16,892 nucleotides of DNA from contig CAWZYQ010000081.1 in assembly GCA_963966275.1 (NCBI GenBank), forward strand, positions 1-16,892, read 5' to 3'. This document shows positions 6,309 through 14,055 of this stretch, piece by piece. Each line of letters begins with the position of its first letter. Positions within the stretch are counted from its first letter, which is position 1. Under the pieces are notes generated by a model, which worked only from the letters and a program-made list of their open reading frames with translations, ran no database searches and was not told where the DNA came from. Source of the DNA: UBA10427 sp003500135 (GTDB lineage: Bacteria > Bacteroidota > Bacteroidia > Cytophagales > Cyclobacteriaceae). Made by a program: the position numbers and the translations under genes.

Positions 6309-8714
6309 ATGAGATCATTATGTATACTGCTGTTCTCTACAGCGGTGTATTCTATCGGATATGCGCAAACGATAAAAGTAGTGGATAATACTACTTTACT
6401 TCCAATAGAATACGCCACGTTGAACAGCGAGAACAAACAATCATTCGTTACGACCGATGCGCGTGGCGAGGCCAATATTTCTATTTTCAAGGGTGCAAAG
6501 GCCATTGAAGTGAGAAAGCTGGGTTATAAACCGGCTATTTTCAGCTATGAAACTATGTCACAACCCGGATTCCGGGTAGAGCTCGAGCCGTCCAACCTCA
6601 ACTTAGATGAAGTAGTCGTTTCAGCTACGCGTTGGCGGCAGTCCACCAGCGATGTACCATCAAAAATCATTGGAATATCTACCGAAGAAATCGCTATCCA
6701 GAACCCACAAACTGCGGCAGACCTTTTGGGTATTTCCGGTAAAGTGTTTGTGCAAAAAAGCCAGCAGGGCGGCGGCAGCCCTATGATCCGGGGTTTTGCC
6801 ACCAATCGTTTGCTCTACACGGTAGATGGCGTACGAATGAATACGGCTATATTTCGCGGGGGCAATATTCAAAATGTAATTAACCTCGACCCATTTGCCA
6901 CACAAAATGTGGAGGTATTATTCGGCCCGGGATCGGTCATTTATGGCAGCGATGCTATTGGTGGAGTAATGAGCTTTCAGACCCTGGAACCTCAGCTTTC
7001 CACTACAGGGAAAGCCCGGGTAACGGGAAATGCCAATGTGCGTTTCTCATCCGCCAACTTAGAGAAAACGGGCCACTTTGATGTGAATATCGGTTGGAAA
7101 AAATGGGCATTAGTCAGTAGTGTGAGCGCCTGGGATTATGACCACCTGCGCCAGGGTAGCAACGGGCCGCTGGATTATGTGAAACCCTATTATGTGCAAT
7201 GGCAGGATAGCATGGATGTAATTGTACAGCAAAATGACAACCTGAAGCAAATACCTTCTGCTTATTCCCAGCTAAACCTTATGCAAAAAGTGCGCTTTCA
7301 GCCCAGCCAGCGTTGGGACCTACAGTACGGGTTTCATTATTCCGAAACTTCGCCATACGGCCGGTATGACCGTCATAACCGCATCCGTAACGAATTGCCA
7401 CGCTATGGCGAATGGTCTTATGGCCCGCAAATGTGGATGATGAACAACCTGAGCGCCAGGCACACCGGTAACGGCAGACTGTATGATGAAATGACCCTTC
7501 GTTTGGCGCAACAGTCATTTGAAGAAAGTCGTATTAGCCGAAATTTCAACGATCCGGAACGCGAGGTACGCACCGAAAAAGTAGAAGCGTACTCGGTGAA
7601 CCTCGATTTTGTCGTGAGAACCGATATGAAAAACACTTTGTTCTACGGGTTTGAATATGTGGCCAATGATGTCAATTCATCAGGTTTAATTGAGAACATA
7701 GAAAGCGGCAATCAACTGCCGGGGCCTTCGAGGTATCCTCAGTCGATATGGCAATCAATCGCACTGTATGTCAATGATGAATACGAGGTGAATCAAAAGT
7801 TGACCCTGCAGGGAGGGTTACGCTATAACCGATTTATACTGGATGCCGATTTTGATACCACCTTCTACCCTTTCCCGTTTACGCAGGCCAATATCAATAA
7901 TGGCGCCCTGACCGGTAGCCTGGGTGGCGTCATTCGCCCAACGGACCGATTTGTCATTAAACTCTATGCCGGTACCGCATTCCGTTCACCCAATGTAGAT
8001 GATATCGGAAAAGTCTTCGATTCGGAACCCGGGGCAGTTACGATACCCAACCCGGATTTAAAAGCCGAATATGCCTACAATTTTGATATTGGCCTGGCAA
8101 AGGTTTTTGATGATTTCTTAAAGCTCGACGTCACGGCTTATTACACTATCCTGAGAAATGCCCTTGTAAGGAGGGATTATACGTTTCATGGCGAAGACAG
8201 CATCTTATACGAAGGCGTGTTGAGCCGAGTTCAGGCGCTTCAAAATGCCGCGAAAGCCACGGTTTACGGGCTGCAATTTGGCATGGAAGTCAAGTTCAAT
8301 GATAAGCTTAACCTTTCGTCGGACCTCAATATCCAAAAGGGTGAAGAAGAACTGGATGATGGAAGCGCCAGCCCATCACGACATGCCGCCCCTCTTTTTG
8401 GCGCTACCAGGTTGACCTATCAGATGGACAAACTCGATCTGCAATTGTATGCGAATTATCAGGGAACACAAAAGGCAGGGAACCTGGCCGTGGAGGAACG
8501 AAGAAAAGATGAAGTATATGCCCGGGATTCCAGCGGTAATAATTATGCGCCATCGTGGCACACCATAAACATAAAGGCCATATACCAAATCAACGCCAAT
8601 TTTTCGGTCAGCGCCGGCATTGAAAACATTACCGATCAACGATATCGTCCATACAGTTCAGGTATTTCCGGACCGGGAACGAATTACATTATATCATTGA
8701 GAGGGCATTTTTAA
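6309..8714 (+). CDS. TonB-dependent hemoglobin/heme-family receptor (receptor 3)
   Basis: This 801-residue outer-membrane receptor belongs to the hemoglobin/transferrin/lactoferrin receptor group. A signal peptide ends at about residue 19 (SIGYAQ). A carboxypeptidase-regulatory-like domain spans 21-95. A TonB-box-like LDEVVVSATR lies at 99-108. The plug (110-225) has the family hallmarks QQGGGSPMIRGFATNR, VDGVRMNTAIFRGGNIQNVI and VEVLFGPGSVIYGSDAIGGV. The barrel carries FRSP (558-561) and NPDL (581-584), counterparts of the FRAP and NPNL boxes of heme receptors, and ends in a terminal Phe (IISLRGHF) suited to barrel assembly. The His often found between the two boxes of bacterial heme receptors is absent here. 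The gene ends at a strong hairpin shared with the convergent gene. Heme or hemoprotein import is the likely role. Transferrin-type ligands are improbable, and an unrelated ligand cannot be excluded. Confidence 0.93.
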   Translation: MRSLCILLFSTAVYSIGYAQTIKVVDNTTLLPIEYATLNSENKQSFVTTDARGEANISIFKGAKAIEVRKLGYKPAIFSYETMSQPGFRVELEPSNLNLDEVVVSATRWRQSTSDVPSKIIGISTEEIAIQNPQTAADLLGISGKVFVQKSQQGGGSPMIRGFATNRLLYTVDGVRMNTAIFRGGNIQNVINLDPFATQNVEVLFGPGSVIYGSDAIGGVMSFQTLEPQLSTTGKARVTGNANVRFSSANLEKTGHFDVNIGWKKWALVSSVSAWDYDHLRQGSNGPLDYVKPYYVQWQDSMDVIVQQNDNLKQIPSAYSQLNLMQKVRFQPSQRWDLQYGFHYSETSPYGRYDRHNRIRNELPRYGEWSYGPQMWMMNNLSARHTGNGRLYDEMTLRLAQQSFEESRISRNFNDPEREVRTEKVEAYSVNLDFVVRTDMKNTLFYGFEYVANDVNSSGLIENIESGNQLPGPSRYPQSIWQSIALYVNDEYEVNQKLTLQGGLRYNRFILDADFDTTFYPFPFTQANINNGALTGSLGGVIRPTDRFVIKLYAGTAFRSPNVDDIGKVFDSEPGAVTIPNPDLKAEYAYNFDIGLAKVFDDFLKLDVTAYYTILRNALVRRDYTFHGEDSILYEGVLSRVQALQNAAKATVYGLQFGMEVKFNDKLNLSSDLNIQKGEEELDDGSASPSRHAAPLFGATRLTYQMDKLDLQLYANYQGTQKAGNLAVEERRKDEVYARDSSGNNYAPSWHTINIKAIYQINANFSVSAGIENITDQRYRPYSSGISGPGTNYIISLRGHF

Positions 8715-8724
8715 GTAATTAATA

Positions 8725-8760
8725 AACCCAAAATTTTCAACCAATTGAAAATTTTGGGTT
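8725..8760. terminator. Bidirectional intrinsic terminator
   Basis: AACCCAAAATTTTCAA (8725-8740) and TTGAAAATTTTGGGTT (8745-8760) form a perfect 16-bp stem with a CCAA loop. It sits 10 bp after the stop of the heme receptor and 6 bp after the stop of the convergent minus-strand gene, so it can end both transcripts. Confidence 0.85.
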
Positions 8761-8766
8761 AAACCT

Positions 8767-9492
8767 TCAGGTTGAGACATTATACACCACCGGCATCTGC
8801 CCTTTCCACTTTTCCCAAAGGTCATTATCGAGTATCAATCGGGCCATACAGTCCGCTACGTTGATACGGCTGGTCTTACCGGGATTCGTGATGGCGCTCT
8901 GGGTTGGTGAAGCATGTAGGGTGTATTCTGTAACGTGTTCTTCATCTATCAGGCTATCGGGCCGGATCACGACCCATTCAACAGCTGGATTATTGCGGCC
9001 CACATCCTTTCGCAACACTTCAGCAGCCTGCTCATTATCCGATTGCGGCGGTACAAGCAGACGTATGAGTCCGATAATTAATTGATCTGCAAAGGATAAA
9101 GGTTCATTCAGATCGCGGTTGCGATTGCCGGCTGTATTCATCAATACCAATTTCACGGGCGCTGTTACCTTATTTTGTCCGATGGCTTCAGCAAGTTTTC
9201 GCACGGCATCCGTCACCAGCTTTCTTGGCGGACCAAATACACCTTTCATCGTGAGGTTATGACCCAGACAGGATGCCACGGCCTGGCAATCTGCCAGGTG
9301 TCCGGCCAGTTGTTCATTGGGTAAATCCAGTATTGCAGCTTCAATAATTTCCAGGTTTTTGTGGTTGCGTATTGCTTCCGGTAGCCTGTCTGTAGACCGA
9401 ACCATTACTTTTACATCCTGTCCGGCTTCCAGTAATGACCGGGTAAGCAGGCTTCCTGTGGCACCGGTAGCGCCGGCTATGAGGGTTTTCAT
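8767..9492 (-). CDS. NAD(P)-binding Rossmann-fold protein, atypical SDR / NmrA-like
   Basis: This 241-residue cytoplasmic protein starts directly with the dinucleotide-binding loop GATGATG (7-13) after strand MKTLIA. KVMVRS follows at about 28-33, where the basic R32 suggests a preference for NADP(H). The region KLVLMNTAGNR (114-124) corresponds to the strand holding the catalytic Ser in classical SDRs, but no YxxxK motif is evident, so it belongs to the atypical NAD(P)-binding (NmrA/YwnB-like) group. VEWVVIRPDSL (about 172-182) and TSRINVADCMARLIL (208-222) are typical late segments of this group. Such proteins are reductases or redox sensors, and the substrate is unknown. ATG at 9492 leaves no room for a longer N-terminus. 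It is convergent with the heme receptor and divergent from the gene at 9582, so it is probably a single-gene transcript. No promoter box was recognised. Confidence 0.88.
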   Translation of the reverse strand: MKTLIAGATGATGSLLTRSLLEAGQDVKVMVRSTDRLPEAIRNHKNLEIIEAAILDLPNEQLAGHLADCQAVASCLGHNLTMKGVFGPPRKLVTDAVRKLAEAIGQNKVTAPVKLVLMNTAGNRNRDLNEPLSFADQLIIGLIRLLVPPQSDNEQAAEVLRKDVGRNNPAVEWVVIRPDSLIDEEHVTEYTLHASPTQSAITNPGKTSRINVADCMARLILDNDLWEKWKGQMPVVYNVST

Positions 9493-9581
9493 TTTGCTTA
9501 GGTTTGGTTGGTGGATTAAATTAGTGTTTTTCTAACGAAAACTCTTAATTTCACATCAAAAAAAAGGTTCCGCTCATAAAA

Positions 9582-11051
9582 TTGGTTAGAAAATTTAATT
9601 ATCGACGCAACGGGCCCGGTATCCCGGTTCAAAATATAGTTACGGGTATTTTACTTTGGGCCCTGTACAATTACATATTATATGCATTTTTTTACTTTAC
9701 CAGAGAGACCTTTCGAATTTTTTCCGGCGATACAGGAAGAAAGATACTTCTTACGCTAAATGAAACAGAGGTCTTTCTGAGTAATCTATTTTTATCAGCT
9801 TTAGCTTCCTCTATTGGGTTCCTGGTTTCCTTGCGATTTGTTTTGACAATGTATGCTTTTGAAAACAAAAGATTGGTCAGGCATCCAATCAATGAACTCA
9901 ATTTCTATCTATGGAGTTTGTTGTTGTGGTTTGGTACGCTTGGCGCCTTACTTGGATTGCTCTATATGATTCTTCCCATACAGTTTGATCTGGACTTTCA
10001 AAAGGAGTTTCCCATATTTCTGATTCTTTTACCAATTGTTGTTTTTATGAGCCCATATCCAAAAATGGTAAGCCTATTGGGCAGCAAACGGAAACTTTTT
10101 TGGTCCTTGTCTTTTCTTATATTTATGGTTTTCAGCGTCTCATTTGCATTTAAAGACTTTGTGGACTACAACAAAGTCAATAAGAATTACCACGATAATC
10201 AAATCGAAAATCTTTACAATCTTCAAGTTCCGGTAAGCCGTTATCATAAACAAATACCTGCAAATGCCATCGCTGAGGATATTTATATGGTATTGGATAG
10301 TGTGGAGTTAAAACCCATCCTTTTTGTGAATAATCGATGGCAATCTTTCCATTTGAAAGAGGTATTTAATGAACTGGTAGACCTGGATGCAAAGCTTAGT
10401 GAACACGAGCAGATCTTACTTAACCTACATATAGATAGAAGTATGATTATGAGTCATGTCCAGGAACTAAGGCACGAAATAAGAAAAGCAGGTCACTACC
10501 GAATCTGGTATTCAACGGGCAGAAAACATTCACGCTATTCAGCACAAAACCCAATATTTAAATATTGTGGAATACCTCAACAATTACCTGCTTATGACCC
10601 CTGGATGAAATATTTTATTGATTCTGTGGCAAGCCTTAATCCTGAATCTTATAAGTTAAAGCTCCCCAAATCGAACCTTTACCGAATTGATGACATAAAA
10701 TTGATTAACCGTATAGAAATAGAGATAAATACTGAAACCACTAAGGTCAATAATCAACTGGTCAACACTAAGGATCTAAGAGATATCATCTATAAACTGG
10801 TAAAGAAATACCATAACCGTTATGCCATTATTTTGAACGTTGATGGTGCAATTAGCTTTGGACGATACATAGAAATATTGGATTTAGTGCATAGTGAGAT
10901 TCAAAAATTACGAAACTCCGAAAAGACCTGGCTTAATCAAAATACCACCAAAAGCCCGAGCGAAATAGAAGAGCTGATAAATCATACCTACCCCATCAAC
11001 GTGATCGAATGGACTTATGAAGAAATAAATTTAATAGAATTGAATAAGTAA
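9582..11051 (+). CDS. Five-helix membrane protein with two ExbD/TolR-like domains (inferred)
   Basis: I do not recognise this 489-residue protein as a named family. Five hydrophobic helices are visible at about 17-40, 66-92, 107-131, 143-159 and 171-190, followed by a soluble C-terminal half. Two stretches there share a pattern. Residues 232-313 run PILFVNNRWQSF, a helix, NLHIDRSMIM, a helix and HYRIWYST. Residues 376-450 run IEIEINTETTKVNNQLVN, a helix, AIILNVDGAISFGRYIEIL and a helix. This order (strand, short strand, helix, a strand ending in D, then a turn with GR before a helix) is that of ExbD/TolR periplasmic domains, so a tandem ExbD-like arrangement is proposed by eye. The start is TTG at 9582; the next in-frame Met is at residue 90, inside helix 2, and would remove the first helix. 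The gene is more AT-rich than the receptors. A role in energising envelope transport is a hypothesis. Confidence 0.8.
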   Translation: MVRKFNYRRNGPGIPVQNIVTGILLWALYNYILYAFFYFTRETFRIFSGDTGRKILLTLNETEVFLSNLFLSALASSIGFLVSLRFVLTMYAFENKRLVRHPINELNFYLWSLLLWFGTLGALLGLLYMILPIQFDLDFQKEFPIFLILLPIVVFMSPYPKMVSLLGSKRKLFWSLSFLIFMVFSVSFAFKDFVDYNKVNKNYHDNQIENLYNLQVPVSRYHKQIPANAIAEDIYMVLDSVELKPILFVNNRWQSFHLKEVFNELVDLDAKLSEHEQILLNLHIDRSMIMSHVQELRHEIRKAGHYRIWYSTGRKHSRYSAQNPIFKYCGIPQQLPAYDPWMKYFIDSVASLNPESYKLKLPKSNLYRIDDIKLINRIEIEINTETTKVNNQLVNTKDLRDIIYKLVKKYHNRYAIILNVDGAISFGRYIEILDLVHSEIQKLRNSEKTWLNQNTTKSPSEIEELINHTYPINVIEWTYEEINLIELNK

Positions 11052-11245
11052 AAATCAATTCCTCACAAAGAGCCATTTCACGGCGTGGTATATACCAACG
11101 CCAATGTAGCCCAATAATCACAGCTTCTTCCTTTCTTTAATCTCTATTTTTTATTTTGGAGTTGCCCGATTAAACCCGAATATTCATGACGTTGCTTTGA
11201 ATAATAACGATAAATTATGGTAAATAATTGATATTCAATAACCCT

Positions 11246-11298
11246 ATGTCAGGGTTAACCCTGACATTTATCGTCGGACCTGGCGGCGGAAAATGTCA
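11246..11298. repeat. Perfect 22-bp palindrome with an overlapping competing inverted repeat
   Basis: The half-site ATGTCAGGGTT at 11246-11256 is followed without spacer by its exact complement at 11257-11267. Its right edge TGACATTT (11262-11269) is also complementary to AAATGTCA at 11291-11298 across a 21-nt GC-rich loop. In RNA the two pairings exclude each other, and in DNA the palindrome could bind a dimeric protein. Which applies cannot be decided here. Confidence 0.6.
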
Positions 11299-11423
11299 TG
11301 GATTTTGCGGGTTAAAACACAATTTTCATTGCTTTCTAAATCGAAACAATCAATCGATGTAATATTTCAATCCATTGGAATATAAATGGATTCAATTTCA
11401 ATCAGAACAAGGAATGTTTTCAT

Positions 11424-11457
11424 AAAAAAGAGGCCAATTAAAACCACCTCATTTTTT
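11424..11457 (+). terminator. Terminator-like hairpin in the intergenic region
   Basis: AAAAAAGAGG (11424-11433) pairs with CCTC-A-TTTTTT (11447-11457) with one bulged base and a 13-nt loop, ending in a T run. It lies about 370 nt beyond the preceding gene, so it may end a long 3' leader or an unannotated small RNA. The GC core is only four pairs. Confidence 0.4.
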
Positions 11458-11738
11458 AAATTTTAATCATTTATACCCCTTTTATTATGTCAATTTTTTT
11501 TGAAAGGCCAAAAGTAATATTTCAAGAAATATTTAAGGAATCTCTATGATCTAATATATCTATCTTTCCGCGTAATTCAGCTGAATACTGTAAGAGTCTA
11601 TTAGCCGCTATTGATCATTTTTATTACAAACATGTTAGCGAGCATATAATGGAAGCATCTCACAGAAAACAAAGGTTCAAAAAACAAAGCAGTCCCAAAA
11701 AAGGGCAATGACATTCTCATTAAGAATTAGGAACCAGG

Positions 11739-11837
11739 ATGAGTAAACAGATGCGGATATTTATGATCGCTTACGGGAATAGTTCCCAAGCCATACTTCG
11801 TGAAAGTTTGGCTAAAATTCTAAACCTTAAAAGTTAA
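11739..11837 (+). CDS. Possible 32-residue small ORF just upstream of the lipoprotein gene
   Basis: The ORF begins MSKQMRIFMIAYG and ends AKILNLKS, stopping 5 bp before the next start codon. AGGA lies a few bases upstream of its ATG. It is the last of three chained tiny ORFs (11649-11711, 11708-11746, 11739-11837) that overlap at their stop and start codons. It could be a leader peptide, a decayed gene or chance, and nothing in its sequence points to a family. Confidence 0.2.
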   Translation: MSKQMRIFMIAYGNSSQAILRESLAKILNLKS

Positions 11838-11842
11838 ATACT

Positions 11843-13222
11843 ATGCATATGAAAAAGACTGTGCAAATCTTGAAATGGCCTATGATGGCCTTAATTCTTT
11901 TCATTGCCTCATGTCAGGAAAACAAGGATGATGTGAACCCCATTAACGAGATAAAAGAAGAAACAAATTTGATTGTTAATGTTGTCAAAGACCACCTAGC
12001 GGCTAAGGTAGCTCAAAATTTAGCCAAAAACCTTTCCAGCATAGAAGTGAGAAATTTCGTAAAGGAAAAAGCACTAGATCGATTCGATGGAGACTATAAT
12101 TTTTTAATTGGAGTAACTAAGAATCATCAAATACGAGTTTCAGAAAATGGAAGGACATCTTCTTTAAGTTTTGGTGACATCATTGCTGGCACCAATTCCA
12201 ATTCGGCTTCTAGGACAACAAGTAGTTTACTTTTAGATTCTTTAAGTACGTACTACCCACTTTTACAAGTGGCCATACCAAACCTTACTAATAGTAATGT
12301 AGAGAACTGGCAAACAGAATCGGAAACGCCATTAGTTGCTTTTGTTCCATCAGACTATGAAACATCTCATATTATTCCAGCATATGATTTAGATGGTAAC
12401 TACTACGAATTAGATGCTACTAAGGAACCCGATCAGTTAACAATAGTGATAAGCGAAAATGAGAGGCTAATGGTCTTTAAGAAAGAAAGCAATGTTACTA
12501 ATGGAAGGTCTGCACAAGATTACCCTGTAATAGATCAATGCCCCATTATGCAAGAAGCCTACTTTGACGATGATCTCAACCGGTACTATCTAAGATCAAG
12601 TGTATATAATGAAATAAACAAATGCATAATTGCCCGTTTACCAAGTTTTCCACCACGTTCACCAGGTGGTCCCGGAGGAGGAACAGGTGGTAGTACTATC
12701 ACTTGTGACCGTGATAGGAAATCTGGCAAGGACAGGTTACACAGAATGATTTTCAATACTATGAAAAATTACAGGGATGTGAATGAATGGTTTGATGGGG
12801 GCCAAGATATTGAAGTGACAATATTTTTCGGTCAAGTTAATGGTGCGATAGTAAAAGTTACTAAGGCTTTTAGTGGAAGAGATAAACACTTTAAAAATTG
12901 TGGTATTTTTAAGTGTTATCCTGAATGGTTTGGACTTGGCAATGCAGAGGTGGTAACATGGGATAAAGACATTTACGGAAGTGCGATGCTTTATTCATGG
13001 GTTGAAAAAGATGGGGGTAGCACAGTCGAGTTAAATAGCAGTTTTTCAGCGACATTTGAAAATGACGATGGCAGTAAAACTACTCAAACATTTAGCGTCA
13101 AAAATACTATTCAGTCTCAGGATGATTTCATGGGAGAGTCTGTGGTTGAATATTGTGACAATACTGATGGAGATGGATATACCTATAATACTGGTAAAAT
13201 TAAATTCCAAGTGAGACAGTAG
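11843..13222 (+). CDS. Large lipoprotein of unknown function
   Basis: This 459-residue protein has a lipoprotein signal ending in the lipobox FIASC, with the acylated Cys at residue 24. The following QENKDD is acidic with a Lys, similar to the surface-export signal of Bacteroidota lipoproteins, so outer-membrane surface display is likely. Residues 40-215 form an N-terminal region (LVAFVPSDYE, PAYDLDGNYYELDA, VISENER). Residues 267-285 are a Pro/Gly-rich linker (PRSPGGPGGGTGG). Residues 286-459 are a separate domain with several Cys (288, 353, 358, 438) that could form disulfides. A Met at residue 3 (11849) is an equally good start and leaves the signal intact. I recognise no enzyme motif and know no function. 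It heads a set of co-oriented envelope genes, and the next gene follows after 57 bp containing a hairpin. Base composition is AT-rich compared with the receptors. Confidence 0.87.
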   Translation: MHMKKTVQILKWPMMALILFIASCQENKDDVNPINEIKEETNLIVNVVKDHLAAKVAQNLAKNLSSIEVRNFVKEKALDRFDGDYNFLIGVTKNHQIRVSENGRTSSLSFGDIIAGTNSNSASRTTSSLLLDSLSTYYPLLQVAIPNLTNSNVENWQTESETPLVAFVPSDYETSHIIPAYDLDGNYYELDATKEPDQLTIVISENERLMVFKKESNVTNGRSAQDYPVIDQCPIMQEAYFDDDLNRYYLRSSVYNEINKCIIARLPSFPPRSPGGPGGGTGGSTITCDRDRKSGKDRLHRMIFNTMKNYRDVNEWFDGGQDIEVTIFFGQVNGAIVKVTKAFSGRDKHFKNCGIFKCYPEWFGLGNAEVVTWDKDIYGSAMLYSWVEKDGGSTVELNSSFSATFENDDGSKTTQTFSVKNTIQSQDDFMGESVVEYCDNTDGDGYTYNTGKIKFQVRQ

Positions 13223-13233
13223 ATTTCAAACAT

Positions 13234-13265
13234 AATGTGAGGCCTAAATGAGTAGGCCTCACATT
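13234..13265 (+). terminator. Strong hairpin between lipoprotein and barrel-protein genes
   Basis: A 13-bp perfect stem with core GTGAGGCCTA (13234-13246 with 13253-13265) and a 6-nt loop lies 11 bp after the lipoprotein stop and 14 bp before the next ATG. Only three T bases are present at its 3' edge, so termination may be partial. It could instead protect the upstream mRNA or sit in the leader of the next gene. Confidence 0.6.
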
Positions 13266-13279
13266 TAAAAAGAAAAATC

Positions 13280-13984
13280 ATGAGAAATCTATTTATAATT
13301 ATTTTCTGTTTGGTAGTTGTAAAAGAGGGTACTGCGCAAAATTCGTTTGGTCTTGAATTTGGCACATATTTTCATTCGTATCAAGGAATAAATGACTTCG
13401 ACAGTATAAGAGTCGTTGTTAATGATAGCGATCGAGGTGAAATGTTCGGTGGCTTGTTTTACGAAATAGATATAGTAGATAGGGTTTCGCTTCATAACAA
13501 ATTCACAATTAGACCAATTTACATTAGCAACACCGTCTACAATAATAGTGAACAATGTCAATTCTGTTCGGTTAAAAAAGTTACCTTGTCACCAGTAACC
13601 AATTTATCAATAGAAATAATGCCACAATTCGAATTATTGAAGTTGGGTGAGCTAAAAGTAAGAATATTTGGTGGTTTAAATACCAGTTTTAATTTTCGAA
13701 TTGATCAGCCCGAGATCTCATTTAACGGCAGGCATCCTGGAGTTGCCTTAGTGATGAATTCTTTAGACAATGTGGTTAAGCCAGTATCTTTCAGTTTAAT
13801 ATATGGGGCATCAGCTGAATATAGACGATTTATTGTATGGGCGAAAAATCAACATCAGTCCGTGTATTCGAAAAAAATAGAAATCTCTGGTCAGAGTTAC
13901 AATTTTAAAAATAGCTGGCAATTTCTAAGTTTTTCAATAGGTTATAGATTTTATAGCCTTAAATTAAATCAAAAAACTCGCTAA
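13280..13984 (+). CDS. Predicted outer-membrane beta-barrel protein
   Basis: This 234-residue exported protein has a signal peptide (MRNLFIIIFCLVVVKEGTAQ) with cleavage around residue 19-20. The mature part is made of alternating hydrophobic strands such as FGLEFGTYFHSY, SIEIMPQFELL, KVRIFGGLNTSFNFR and the final FLSFSIGYRFYSL, the pattern of small 8- to 10-stranded barrels (PorT/OmpW-like) common in Bacteroidota. A Cys pair, CQFC, lies at about residues 93-96. No catalytic motif is visible and the ligand or partner is unknown. The start is fixed by the signal peptide. It is the most AT-rich gene of the window by eye. It probably shares transcription with the upstream lipoprotein, moderated by the hairpin, and could be its membrane partner. 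Confidence 0.82.
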   Translation: MRNLFIIIFCLVVVKEGTAQNSFGLEFGTYFHSYQGINDFDSIRVVVNDSDRGEMFGGLFYEIDIVDRVSLHNKFTIRPIYISNTVYNNSEQCQFCSVKKVTLSPVTNLSIEIMPQFELLKLGELKVRIFGGLNTSFNFRIDQPEISFNGRHPGVALVMNSLDNVVKPVSFSLIYGASAEYRRFIVWAKNQHQSVYSKKIEISGQSYNFKNSWQFLSFSIGYRFYSLKLNQKTR

Positions 13985-14025
13985 CACTATATAAACGTAA
14001 TGCAGGCTGAACGGGTGAAATTGAG

Positions 14026-14033
14026 TATTTTTG
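14026..14033 (+). promoter_or_regulatory. -7 promoter box for the second barrel gene
   Basis: TATTTTTG matches the TAnnTTTG box exactly and predicts transcription from about 14040. No TTG is present 19-21 bp upstream, so the promoter may need an activator or another sigma factor. It suggests a new transcript starts here. Confidence 0.45.
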
Positions 14034-14055
14034 CTCCTTAGAAAATTCGTGGAGA

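Larger units (their letters stand above)
11052..11842. other. Gene-poor AT-rich intergenic region with several inverted repeats
   Basis: No credible gene of normal length was found in these 791 bp. They hold a near-palindrome at 11082-11102 (GGCGT-GGTATATACC-A-ACGCC, a possible weak terminator for the preceding gene), the palindrome and competing repeat at 11246-11298, an inverted repeat AATCCATT-N8-AATGGATT (11369-11392), a terminator-like hairpin (11424-11457), and three micro-ORFs at 11649-11837. Promoter boxes were not convincing; the nearest, TATCTTTC at 11561-11568, lacks a -33 TTG. Confidence 0.6.

Noticed and set aside
7279..7636. Several overlapping minus-strand open frames inside the heme receptor
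   Set aside because: They mirror a strongly conserved plus-strand gene, overlap each other in different frames and show no protein-like motifs.
9521..9535. TTAG-N7-CTAA near the divergent SDR and five-helix genes as another operator of the TTTAGA family
   Set aside because: The arms are only 4 bp and the spacing does not match the 7-5-7 layout of the other sites.
11052..11842. Hidden gene, insertion sequence, tRNA or riboswitch in the long intergenic region
   Set aside because: No reading frame of normal length, no terminal inverted repeats with target duplication, no cloverleaf and no known riboswitch core were recognised on either strand.
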